Assembly (NCBI RefSeq): GCF_019049245.1
Contig: NZ_JAGMUK010000079.1
Location: forward strand, 207,489 to 271,488
DNA length: 64,000 nucleotides
Origin: Streptomyces sp. AC555_RSS877
GTDB lineage: Bacteria > Actinomycetota > Actinomycetes > Streptomycetales > Streptomycetaceae
Direction of reading: 5' to 3'
Of this stretch, positions 33,670 through 41,059 are shown piece by piece. Both the position numbers and the translations under genes were made by a program. The notes beneath the pieces were generated by a model. That model had not been told where the DNA came from. It did no database searches and saw only the letters and a program-made list of their open reading frames with translations. Each line of letters begins with the position of its first letter. Within the stretch, counting starts at the first letter, position 1.

Positions 33670-33684
33670 CTGATGAACCGTCAG
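33670..33684. promoter_or_regulatory. 15-bp palindrome upstream of aldehyde dehydrogenase
   Basis: CTGATGAACCGTCAG is 30 nt before the ATG, 14/15 identical to the P450 site at 20595-20609 read toward its gene. Confidence 0.65.
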
Positions 33685-33714
33685 AGAAGCAGTCGCTCCG
33701 GGGAGGCAGTCGCC

Positions 33715-35172
33715 ATGACCGAGCTCGTGGAACACGGACAGCTGTTCATCGGCGGGGAGTTGACCGACCCCCTGGGCAAGGACGTCATCGAGGTCGTCTC
33801 GCCGCACACCGAGGAGGTCATCGGGCGGGTGCCGCACGCCTCGACGGCGGACGTGGACCGGGCCGTCGCCGCCGCGCGGAAGGCGTTCGACGAGGGGCCC
33901 TGGCCGCACACGACCCTCGACGAGCGGATCGAGGTGGTCGGGCGGATCAAGGACGCGATCGCCGTACGGCACGAGGAGATCGCCCGCGTGATCTCCTCCG
34001 AGAACGGGTCGCCGTACTCCTGGAGCGTCCTCGCGCAGGCCCTCGGCGCGATGATGGTGTGGGACTCGGCGATCACGGTCGCGCGGAACTTCACCTACGA
34101 GGAGACGCGCGACGGCGTCCTCGGCCGCATCCTCGTGCGGCGCGAGCCGGTCGGGGTCGTCGCCGCCGTGGCCCCCTGGAACGTGCCGCAGTTCGTGGCC
34201 GCCGCCAAACTCGCGCCCGCGCTGCTCACCGGCTGCACGGTGGTGCTGAAGCCGTCACCGGAGTCGCCCCTCGACGCGTACATCCTCGCCGACATCGCAC
34301 GCGAGGCCGGACTGCCGGAGGGCGTCCTGTCCATCCTCCCGGCGGACCGCGAGGTCAGCGAGTACCTGGTCGGACACCCCGGTGTCGACAAGGTCTCCTT
34401 CACCGGCTCGGTGGCGGCCGGCAGGCGTGTGATGGAGGTCGCCGCGCGCAACCTCACGCGCGTGACACTGGAGCTGGGCGGCAAGTCGGCGGCGGTGGTC
34501 CTGCCGGACGCCGACGTCCAGACGGCGGTCGCGGGGATCGTCCCGGCGGCCTGGATGAACAACGGGCAGGCGTGCGTGGCCCAGACCCGCATCCTGCTGC
34601 CGCGGGCGCGCTACGACGAGTTCGCCGAGGCCTTCACGGCGGCGGCGGGCGCGCTGGTGGTCGGCGACCCGCTGGACCCGGCGACCCAGGTGGGCCCGCT
34701 GGTGGCGAGGCGGCAGCAGCAGCGCAACCTCGACTACATCCGCATCGGCCAGGAGGAGGGCGCGAAGATCCTCACCGGCGGCGGGCGCCCGCCCGGACTG
34801 GACCGCGGCTGGTACGTCGAGCCGACCCTCTTCGGCGACGTCGACAACTCCATGCGGATCGCCCGCGAGGAGATCTTCGGCCCGGTCATCTGCCTGCTCC
34901 CGTACGGCGACGAGTCCGAGGCCGTGAAGATCGCGAACGACTCCGACTACGGGCTCAGCGGCAGCGTGTGGACGGCCGACGTCGCCCGCGGCGTCGAGGT
35001 CGCCCGCCAGGTCCGCACCGGCACGTACTCGGTGAACACCTTCAGCCTCGACATGCTCGGCCCGTTCGGCGGCTACAAGAACTCCGGACTGGGGCGGGAG
35101 TTCGGGCCGGAGGGCTACGGCGAGTACCTCGAGCACAAGATGATCCACCTGCCGGCGGGCTGGGAGGGCTGA
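33715..35172 (+). CDS. NAD(P)-dependent aldehyde dehydrogenase
   Basis: This 485-residue enzyme has a cofactor strand WNVPQFVAAAKLAPALLTGCTVVLKPSPESPL near residue 150, the catalytic Glu region LELGGKSAAVVL near residue 255, the active-site Cys in NNGQACVAQTR near residue 285, and EIFGPV near residue 385. It is soluble. GGGAGG is 8 nt before ATG 33715. Six nucleotides separate it from the ferredoxin gene. The shared palindrome with the P450 promoter suggests it oxidises an aldehyde produced in the same pathway. Confidence 0.93.
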   Translation: MTELVEHGQLFIGGELTDPLGKDVIEVVSPHTEEVIGRVPHASTADVDRAVAAARKAFDEGPWPHTTLDERIEVVGRIKDAIAVRHEEIARVISSENGSPYSWSVLAQALGAMMVWDSAITVARNFTYEETRDGVLGRILVRREPVGVVAAVAPWNVPQFVAAAKLAPALLTGCTVVLKPSPESPLDAYILADIAREAGLPEGVLSILPADREVSEYLVGHPGVDKVSFTGSVAAGRRVMEVAARNLTRVTLELGGKSAAVVLPDADVQTAVAGIVPAAWMNNGQACVAQTRILLPRARYDEFAEAFTAAAGALVVGDPLDPATQVGPLVARRQQQRNLDYIRIGQEEGAKILTGGGRPPGLDRGWYVEPTLFGDVDNSMRIAREEIFGPVICLLPYGDESEAVKIANDSDYGLSGSVWTADVARGVEVARQVRTGTYSVNTFSLDMLGPFGGYKNSGLGREFGPEGYGEYLEHKMIHLPAGWEG

Positions 35173-35178
35173 GAGACC

Positions 35179-35412
35179 ATGGGCGACCGCTGGCAGATAG
35201 AGGTCGACCGCTCCCTGTGCATCGGCTCGGCCCAGTGCCTCCACCACGCCCCGGACGGCTTCCGCCTCGACACGGGCCGCCAGTCCCACCCCGTCGCCCC
35301 CGAGACCGACGCCAACGAGAAGATCCTCGCGGCGGCGGAGAGCTGCCCGGTCGAAGCGATCATGATCACGCTGCTGGGGAGCGGGGAGCCGGTGTTCCCT
35401 CCGGAGGATTGA
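35179..35412 (+). CDS. Ferredoxin, 3Fe-4S type
   Basis: This 77-residue electron carrier has CIGSAQC near residues 15-21 and CP near residue 57. Only three cluster cysteines are seen, with Ser in the middle position. That is the pattern of actinobacterial P450-partner ferredoxins, whose variable residue tunes the cluster. It is co-transcribed with the aldehyde dehydrogenase. The CYP125-like P450 15 kb away, under the same 15-bp motif, is a plausible redox partner. Confidence 0.93.
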   Translation: MGDRWQIEVDRSLCIGSAQCLHHAPDGFRLDTGRQSHPVAPETDANEKILAAAESCPVEAIMITLLGSGEPVFPPED

Positions 35413-35418
35413 CTTGCT

Positions 35419-35438
35419 CCTCGGGCTGAACCCCGAGG
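35419..35438 (-). repeat. IS605-type right-end hairpin
   Basis: CCTCGGG pairs with CCCGAGG around CTGAAC, just beyond the tnpB remnant's 3' end. This is the position of the right end and omega-RNA of IS200/IS605 elements. Confidence 0.6.
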
Positions 35439-35468
35439 ATTCTGGTCTTCTCGTCCGTTGCTGTGCCG

Positions 35469-35891
35469 CTACGCGGCACAGGTTTCGGGCGGGAATCCGC
35501 GGCTTCCTGTTTCTTCGCGCTGTGCCGGGACGAGTCCTGGTCTTACCGGCGCTCCGCAGGCTGATACCGCCAGTCCGGCGGCCGTCTTGACGTTGATCGC
35601 GGCGTTGTGGTCCCGGTCGTGGAGGGTGCCACAGGCGGTGCAGGTCCATTCCCGGACCTTCAGGGGTTTGGGGCCGTCTTTGATACCGCAGGCCGAGCAG
35701 GTCTGGGAGGTCGGCTCGAACCGGCCGATCTTGACCAGGGTCCGGCCGTACCGGGCGGCCTTGTACTCCAGCATGTCCACGAACGCCGACCATCCGGCAT
35801 CGTGAACACTCTTGGCCAGCCTGGTGCGCGCGAGTCCTTTGACCGCCAGATCTTCCACGCCGATCGCTTGGTTGTCGCGGATCAGCTTGGT
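35469..35891 (-). pseudogene. tnpB: TnpB (IS605 OrfB) C-terminal fragment
   Basis: The last about 140 residues of a TnpB RNA-guided nuclease are present: LIRDNQAIGVEDLAVKGLAR (RuvC-II Glu), the TNB zinc finger CSACG and CTACG, and DRDHNAAIN (RuvC-III Asp). Full proteins have 370-420 residues; the RuvC-I Asp and the recognition lobe are gone. At about 35891 homology stops abruptly and unrelated sequence begins, so this is a deletion remnant, inactive as a nuclease. The frame remains open to 36158 by chance. Confidence 0.9.
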
Positions 35892-36205
35892 GGGTGCACG
35901 GGCCACTGCTCGGTGTTCGCCGAGGTGCGGACCTGCGCGAAGCCGGACCGGAAGGCCGTCGCAGCACTCGTTGCCAACCTGAGGGCCGCGGGGGGAACGA
36001 GCTGATGCGGAACGCGGATCCCGAACGGCGGGCTGGACGCGGGAGAAGGAGAGCTGGTCCCTCAGGCGTTCAGCGGCCTGTATCTCTCCGGCCTCGGGCG
36101 GGACTGCGGTGCGGCCTCCGCGACTCCGTCTCCTTGAGAGGGCCGCATAAAAAATCATGATTCAGGGGGTTTTGTCCCCGAAGAAAAGTTCTATTCTGGA
36201 AGAGG
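35892..36205. other. Scrambled region between tnpB remnant and TPP riboswitch
   Basis: The plus strand has a reading-frame tail (EVRTCAKPDRKAVAALVANL, ending TGA at 36005) that looks like the 3' end of a lost gene, overlapping an ATG at 36004 with no convincing product. From 36148 the DNA turns AT-rich (CATAAAAAATCATGATTC), likely the riboswitch promoter. Confidence 0.4.
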
Positions 36206-36382
36206 CCTACGGGACGAGTGAGGGAGTTCGACCGGAGTAGCCGACTGTGGCGAGACGCTTCGGCATCCGCCGTTGCCGACGTCGACGGTCGGGCTGAGAG
36301 GCCGGAAGGCAGTAGTCGGGCCGGAAGGCGACCCCCAGCACCTGATCCGGGTAATACCGGCGAAGGGAACCCGTCTCGTAGG
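36206..36382 (+). promoter_or_regulatory. TPP (thi-box) riboswitch without a downstream gene
   Basis: Core TPP blocks are clear: GGTCGGGCTGAGAGG (36281), then ACCTGATCCGGGTAATACCGGCGAAGGGA (36339-36367). A long P1 pairs 36206-36219 with 36369-36382, with one mismatch and one wobble. GTTCGACCG near 36226 pairs with CGGTCGGGC as P3. Only 13 nt follow before a MITE-like element, and the next gene is on the opposite strand, so the regulated thiamine gene is missing. Confidence 0.85.
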
Positions 36383-36395
36383 TTCTTGGCGTGCG

Positions 36396-36503
36396 TAGGG
36401 CCTGTCCGGCGGATCAGGTCGCAGGACACCCGCGGCGCCTCATCGACGCAGATCGGCGTGCCAGGCCCCGCGTCTGCGGCATGATCCGCCGGACAGGCCC
36501 CTA
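36396..36503. mobile_element. MITE-like element, inverted and internally deleted
   Basis: This 108-bp copy has the same terminal repeats (TAGGGCCTGTCCGGCGGATC left, complement right). It is in the opposite orientation to the copy at 31031 and lacks about 120 bp of the centre. Its right end contains the TAG stop of the kstR-like gene. Confidence 0.75.
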
Positions 36504-37157
36504 GAGCCGGCTGTCGTTGGCCGGGTCCGTCAGGTCGATCAGTCGGCACACCGTCTCGATGTCGATCTTCACCTGGGCGATGGAGGCACGCCCCGACAGC
36601 CAGGTGATCAGGGCCGAGTGCCAGGTATGCTCGATGACCCGGACCGCGGACAACTGCTCCGGCGTCGGATTCTCCAGACCCATCGCGTCCAGGACGATCA
36701 CCGTGGTCTGCCGGGAGACCTGGTCGACCTCCGGGCTCACACTGCGGTCCGCGAACGTGAGCGCGCGGACCATCGCGTCCGCCAGATGCGGCTCACGCTG
36801 CAGCGCCCGGAAGGCCCGCATCAGCGTCTCCGCCACCCGCTCCGCCGCCGTCTCGCCCGTCGGCGGCTTCTTCCGCAGCGTGCCGTGCATGTGCTCCAAC
36901 TGGTCCTGCATGGTGGCGACCAGCAGATGGACCTTGGACGGGAAGTAGCGGTACAGCGTGCCCAGCGCCACCTGCGAGGACTCCGCGACCTCCCGCATCT
37001 GCACCGCGTCGAAACCGCCCCGGCTGGCCAACTGCGCGCTCGCGTGCAGGATGCGCCGCCGACGCGCCTCCTGCCGTTCGGTGAGCGGCGCAGAGTCGGA
37101 CCGCGCGGTACTGGCATCCACCTTGGCCATCTGGTTCACCTTGGCTTCCGCAGGCAT
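36501..37157 (-). CDS. kstR: TetR-family regulator, KstR orthologue candidate
   Basis: This 218-residue repressor has its DNA-binding domain in residues about 25-75: RQEARRRRILHASAQLASRGG, then VQMREVAESSQVALGTLYRYFPSKVHLL, very close to mycobacterial KstR. The C-terminal ligand domain contains AMVRALTFADRSVSPEVDQV and TWHSALITWLSGRAS. KstR represses cholesterol catabolism genes and is released by 3-oxo-cholestenoyl-CoA ligands. A perfect KstR box lies 141 nt upstream, arguing for autoregulation. I start at ATG 37157 (GGAG upstream); ATG 37130 is possible. Confidence 0.85.
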   Translation of the reverse strand: MPAEAKVNQMAKVDASTARSDSAPLTERQEARRRRILHASAQLASRGGFDAVQMREVAESSQVALGTLYRYFPSKVHLLVATMQDQLEHMHGTLRKKPPTGETAAERVAETLMRAFRALQREPHLADAMVRALTFADRSVSPEVDQVSRQTTVIVLDAMGLENPTPEQLSAVRVIEHTWHSALITWLSGRASIAQVKIDIETVCRLIDLTDPANDSRL

Positions 37158-37298
37158 GGGTCCCGCTCCGTGACAGTCGGTGAGGGCGAGTGATCGCACA
37201 GCATGCCAGGGGCGCCGGTCGTGGCGTGAATCACCTGATCCACCGCTCACTGTGCCCCTACCTGCCGGTAGATTCAGAGCCTCTTGAACGATCAAGTC

Positions 37299-37312
37299 TG
37301 AAACTTGTTCTA
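37299..37312. promoter_or_regulatory. Perfect KstR operator
   Basis: TGAAACTTGTTCTA fits TnnAACnnGTTnnA at every fixed position. It lies between kstR and the divergent glycosyltransferase operon, 54 nt from the latter's start, so it may control both. Confidence 0.8.
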
Positions 37313-37366
37313 GATTAGCGTCCCGGCGTAATCTCGCGGGACAGTGCAGGCAGAAGGGGGCCCAGA

Positions 37367-38767
37367 GTGACCGCTGAGGCCAGTCAGGCGGGGCCTTCCG
37401 AAGGACCCGGCACCGACGGCGAGCGACCGCTCCGCATCGCACTCCTCACATACAAAGGGAACCCGTTCTGCGGGGGACAAGGCGTCTACGTACGGCACCT
37501 CGCGCGCGAGCTGGCCCGCCTCGGCCACACCGTCGAGGTCATCGGCTCCCAGCCCTACCCGGTCCTCGACGAGGGCCACGACGACCGCCTGAGCCTCACC
37601 GAGCTGCCCAGTCTCGACCTCTACCGGCATCCCGATCCCTTCCGCACCCCGAAGCGCGGCGAGTACCGCGACTGGATCGACGCGCTCGAAGTCGCCACTA
37701 TGTGGACCGGCGGCTTCCCCGAGCCGCTCACCTTCTCGCTGCGCGCCCGCCGCCATCTGCGCGCCCGGCGCGGCGAGTTCGACGTCGTCCACGACAACCA
37801 GACGCTCGGCTACGGCCTGTTGGGCGACGTCGGCGCCCCGCTGGTCACCACGATCCACCACCCCATCACCGTGGACCGTCGGCTGGAGCTGGACGCGGCG
37901 GAGGGCCTGCGGCGCAAGTACTCCATACGCCGCTGGTACGGCTTCACGCGCATGCAGAGGCGCGTGGCCCGCCGCCTGCCTTCCGTGCTCACCGTCTCCG
38001 GCACCTCCCGCCAGGAGATCGCCGACCATCTCGGCGTACGCGACGACCGCATCCACGTCGTCCACATCGGCGCCGACACCGACCTGTTCGCCCCGGACCC
38101 CTCGGTGCCCGTCGTGCCGGGCCGGATCGTGACGACGTCCAGCGCCGACGTGCCGCTCAAGGGCCTCGTCTTCCTCGTCGAGGCGCTGGCGAAGGTACGC
38201 ACCGAGCGCCCCGACGCCCACCTCGTCGTCGTCGGCAAGCGGCCCGCGGAGGGCCCCGTCGCCCAGGTGATCGAGCGGTACGGCCTCGAAGGCGCCGTCG
38301 AGTTCGTCAAGGGCATCTCGGACGCCGAACTCGTCGACCTGGTGCGCTCGGCGGAGGTCGCGTGCGTCCCGTCGCTGTACGAGGGCTTCTCCCTGCCGGC
38401 CGCGGAAGCCATGGCCACCGGAACACCGCTGCTGGCCACGACCGGCGGCGCGATCCCCGAGGTCGCCGGCCCGGACGGCGAGACCTGCCTCGCGGTACCG
38501 CCGGGAGACTCCGGCGCGTTGGCGGCGGGCCTGAGCCGTCTGCTGGCCGACCCGGAGCTACGAGCACGACTGGGCGCGGCCGGCCGTGAGCGCGTACTGG
38601 CCCGCTTCACCTGGGCCCGCGCCGCCCAGGGCACGGTCGCCCGCTACCGGGAGGCCATGGCCCGCTCCGCGGCCGAGGCCGCCCCCGCGGTCCCCGCCCC
38701 GAGCCGCCCCGCGGCCCCCGAAGTTGCCGACGTTGTATCCGATCGCGAAAGCAGGGCCACGTGCTGA
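37367..38767 (+). CDS. Glycosyltransferase family 4
   Basis: This 466-residue GT-B enzyme has an N-terminal domain LRIALLTYKGNPFCGGQGVYVRHLARELARLGHTVEVIG (acceptor side, GGQGVY loop). The C-terminal nucleotide-sugar domain has a SLYEGFSLPAAEAMATGTPLLATTGGAIPEV motif (E-x7-E) near residue 350. It is cytosolic or peripheral, transferring a sugar to an unknown acceptor. Start GTG 37367 follows AGAAGGGGG. It heads a three-gene operon with 7-nt and 4-nt overlaps and lies behind a KstR box. Confidence 0.92.
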   Translation: MTAEASQAGPSEGPGTDGERPLRIALLTYKGNPFCGGQGVYVRHLARELARLGHTVEVIGSQPYPVLDEGHDDRLSLTELPSLDLYRHPDPFRTPKRGEYRDWIDALEVATMWTGGFPEPLTFSLRARRHLRARRGEFDVVHDNQTLGYGLLGDVGAPLVTTIHHPITVDRRLELDAAEGLRRKYSIRRWYGFTRMQRRVARRLPSVLTVSGTSRQEIADHLGVRDDRIHVVHIGADTDLFAPDPSVPVVPGRIVTTSSADVPLKGLVFLVEALAKVRTERPDAHLVVVGKRPAEGPVAQVIERYGLEGAVEFVKGISDAELVDLVRSAEVACVPSLYEGFSLPAAEAMATGTPLLATTGGAIPEVAGPDGETCLAVPPGDSGALAAGLSRLLADPELRARLGAAGRERVLARFTWARAAQGTVARYREAMARSAAEAAPAVPAPSRPAAPEVADVVSDRESRATC

Positions 38768-39510
38768 CCGTCGACTTCTCCCGGTTCCCGCTCGCCCCGG
38801 GCGACCGAGTCCTGGACCTCGGCTGCGGCGCTGGCCGGCACGCGTTCGAGTGCTACCGGCGCGGCGCCCAGGTCGTGGCGCTCGACCAGAACGCCGAGGA
38901 GATCCGCGAGGTCGCCAAGTGGTTCGCGGCGATGAAGGAGGCGGGGGAGGCCCCGGAGGGCGCCACCGCGACGGCCATGGAGGGTGACGCCCTCGCGCTG
39001 CCCTTCCCCGACGAGTCCTTCGACGTCGTCATCATCTCCGAGGTGATGGAGCACATCCCCGACGACAAGGGTGTACTCGCCGAGATGGTGCGGGTGTTGC
39101 GGCCCGGCGGCCGGATCGCCGTCACCGTCCCGCGCTACGGCCCCGAGAAGGTCTGCTGGACGCTGTCCGACGCCTACCACGAGGTCGAGGGCGGCCACAT
39201 CCGCATCTACAAGGCGGACGAGCTGCTGGCGAAGATCCGCGAGGCGGGCCTCAAGCCGTACGGCTCCCACCACGCCCACGCACTGCACTCGCCGTACTGG
39301 TGGCTGAAGTGCGCGTTCGGCGTCGACAACGACAAGGCGCTGCCGGTGCGGGCGTACCACAAGCTGCTGGTCTGGGACATCATGAAGAAGCCGCTCGCGA
39401 CCCGGGTCGCCGAGCAGGCGCTGAACCCGCTGATCGGCAAGAGCTTCGTGGCGTACGCGACCAAGCCCCACCTGCCGCGTCTCGCCGGGACCGAGGTGGC
39501 CGCCAAGTGA
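38761..39510 (+). CDS. Class I SAM-dependent methyltransferase
   Basis: This 249-residue methyltransferase has motif I VLDLGCGAGRHAFE near residue 19, an acidic loop VVALDQNAEEIREV near 40, SFDVVIISEVMEHIPD near 88 (UbiE/ERG6-type EVMEHI), and LRPGGRIAVTVPRYGPE near 118. A long C-terminal region with HSPYWWLKCAFG may bind a hydrophobic acceptor. GTG 38761 overlaps the GT4 stop by 7 nt. Methylation of a lipid or glycolipid made by its neighbours is inferred. Confidence 0.9.
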   Translation: MLTVDFSRFPLAPGDRVLDLGCGAGRHAFECYRRGAQVVALDQNAEEIREVAKWFAAMKEAGEAPEGATATAMEGDALALPFPDESFDVVIISEVMEHIPDDKGVLAEMVRVLRPGGRIAVTVPRYGPEKVCWTLSDAYHEVEGGHIRIYKADELLAKIREAGLKPYGSHHAHALHSPYWWLKCAFGVDNDKALPVRAYHKLLVWDIMKKPLATRVAEQALNPLIGKSFVAYATKPHLPRLAGTEVAAK

Positions 39511-40577
39511 CCACCCCCCGGACAGAACACCTCGTCCTGCCCGGGGTCCTCACCGCCGAGGAGGCCGCCGCGACCGTCGCCGGCATCCTCGCCGTGCAGC
39601 GGGAGGACGGGGCGATCCCGTGGTTCCGGGGACACCACCTGGACCCGTGGGACCACACCGAGGCCGCGATGGCCCTGGACGCGGCGGGCGAACACGAGGC
39701 CGCCGAGCGGGCGTACACGTGGCTGGCGCGACACCAGAACGAGGACGGCTCCTGGTACGCGGCGTACGCCGACGGGGCCCACGACGACGTCACCGACAAG
39801 GGCCGGGAGACGAACTTCGTCGCCTACATAGCCGTGGGCATCTGGCACCACTACCTGTCCACCGGCGACGACATGTTCCTCGACCGCATGTGGCCGACGG
39901 TCTACGCGGCCATCGAGTTCGTCCTGCAACTCCAGCAGCCGGGCGGGCAGATCGGCTGGAAGCGCGAGGACGACGGCACGCAGACCGCGGACGCGCTGCT
40001 GACCGGTTCATCCTCGATCCACCACGCGCTGCGGTGTGCGCTCGCCATCGCCGAGCAGCGCGAAGAGCCGCAGCCGGACTGGGAGTTGGCGGTCGGTGCG
40101 CTGCGGCACGCGATCCGCCGCCACCCGGAGCGGTTCCTCGACAAGGACCGCTACTCGATGGACTGGTACTACCCGGTGCTGGGCGGCGCGCTCACCGACG
40201 CGGAGGCCAAGTCCCGCCTGGAGGCGGACTGGGAGCGCTTCGTCGTCCCCGGCCTCGGGGTGCGCTGTGTCGTGCCCAACCCGTGGGTCACGGGCGGTGA
40301 GTCGGCCGAACTCGCCATCGCCCTGTGGGTGATGGGCGAGTCCGACCGCGCGCTGGAGATCCTCCAGTGGATCCAGCACCTGCGGGACCCGGAGTCCGGC
40401 CTGTACTGGACGGGTTTCGTCTTCGAGGACAAGGCCGTCTGGCCGCGGGAACTGACCACGTGGACGGCCGGCTCCCTGCTCCTCGCGGTCGCCGCGCTGG
40501 GCGGCGACGAGGCGACCTGCTCGGTCTTCAGCGGCGACCGCCTGCCGAGGGGCCTGGACCCGGACTGCTGCGACTGA
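39507..40577 (+). CDS. Prenyltransferase/terpene-cyclase-like alpha-toroid protein
   Basis: This 356-residue soluble alpha-barrel protein has repeated segments: TVAGILAVQREDGAIPWFRG, EAAMALDAAGEHEAAERAYTWLARHQNEDGSW, EFVLQLQQPGGQIGWK, ESAELAIALWVMGESDRALEILQWIQHL. It resembles squalene-hopene cyclase/prenyltransferase folds and also glucoamylase-like barrels; a DxDD cyclisation motif is not evident, so catalysis is uncertain. It overlaps the methyltransferase stop (GTGA). With GT4 and methyltransferase it forms one operon, probably for a glycosylated, methylated lipid. Confidence 0.8.
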   Translation: MTTPRTEHLVLPGVLTAEEAAATVAGILAVQREDGAIPWFRGHHLDPWDHTEAAMALDAAGEHEAAERAYTWLARHQNEDGSWYAAYADGAHDDVTDKGRETNFVAYIAVGIWHHYLSTGDDMFLDRMWPTVYAAIEFVLQLQQPGGQIGWKREDDGTQTADALLTGSSSIHHALRCALAIAEQREEPQPDWELAVGALRHAIRRHPERFLDKDRYSMDWYYPVLGGALTDAEAKSRLEADWERFVVPGLGVRCVVPNPWVTGGESAELAIALWVMGESDRALEILQWIQHLRDPESGLYWTGFVFEDKAVWPRELTTWTAGSLLLAVAALGGDEATCSVFSGDRLPRGLDPDCCD

Positions 40578-40595
40578 GCACGTCCGTGGGCCCGC

Positions 40596-40895
40596 TCAGT
40601 GCCGGTGTACGCGGTTGGCGATGGCGTGGCCGACGAAGAGGTAGACGACCGCGGCCAGGCCGTAGCCGGCGACGACCCTGGCCCAGGCCTCGTCGAAGGT
40701 GAAGAGGTCGTGGGACCAGCCGGCGAGCCAGCGGGCGGCGTCGTGGATGAACTGCACGAAGTCGTTCGCGCGGTTCGCGTCCATCAGATACATCAGGATC
40801 CACAGGCCCAGGATGAAGGCCATGATGTCGGCGACGACGGCGATGATCGTGCCGGCCTGGTTGGAACCGTTGCGATATCGAGGGGACATGCCCAT
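40596..40895 (-). CDS. Hypothetical small membrane protein
   Basis: This 99-residue protein has one helix at residues 15-38 (TIIAVVADIMAFILGLWILMYLM) and a second near 75-92 (AGYGLAAVVYLFVGHAIA), separated by an amphipathic segment FVQFIHDAARWLAGW. No family is recognised; the topology resembles streptomycete YggT-like small proteins but lacks their signature. The start is uncertain (ATG 40895 or 40889). It is convergent with the preceding operon, 18 nt apart. Confidence 0.7.
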   Translation of the reverse strand: MGMSPRYRNGSNQAGTIIAVVADIMAFILGLWILMYLMDANRANDFVQFIHDAARWLAGWSHDLFTFDEAWARVVAGYGLAAVVYLFVGHAIANRVHRH

Positions 40896-41059
40896 CGGGT
40901 TGCCGCTCAACCCTGAATGAAACCTCAACCGGCCTGACCGGGCACGTCGTGGGCGTTCATCGTGCAGGTTCCTTACGTTCAACTGGCGTTCGATCTATGG
41001 TCGTTCGGGGGTAAGGGGCGTCGTCGACGATCCTGGCCCACCCTGGGGGGAGGACGCCG

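Noticed and set aside
35607..36005. 132-codon plus-strand ORF across the tnpB remnant
   Set aside because: Most is antisense to tnpB; only the last 35 codons might be a genuine gene tail, and it has no start.
36004..36160. Possible small gene beginning at ATG 36004
   Set aside because: Third-position bias is weak and the product has no recognisable feature; it lies in the rearranged zone.
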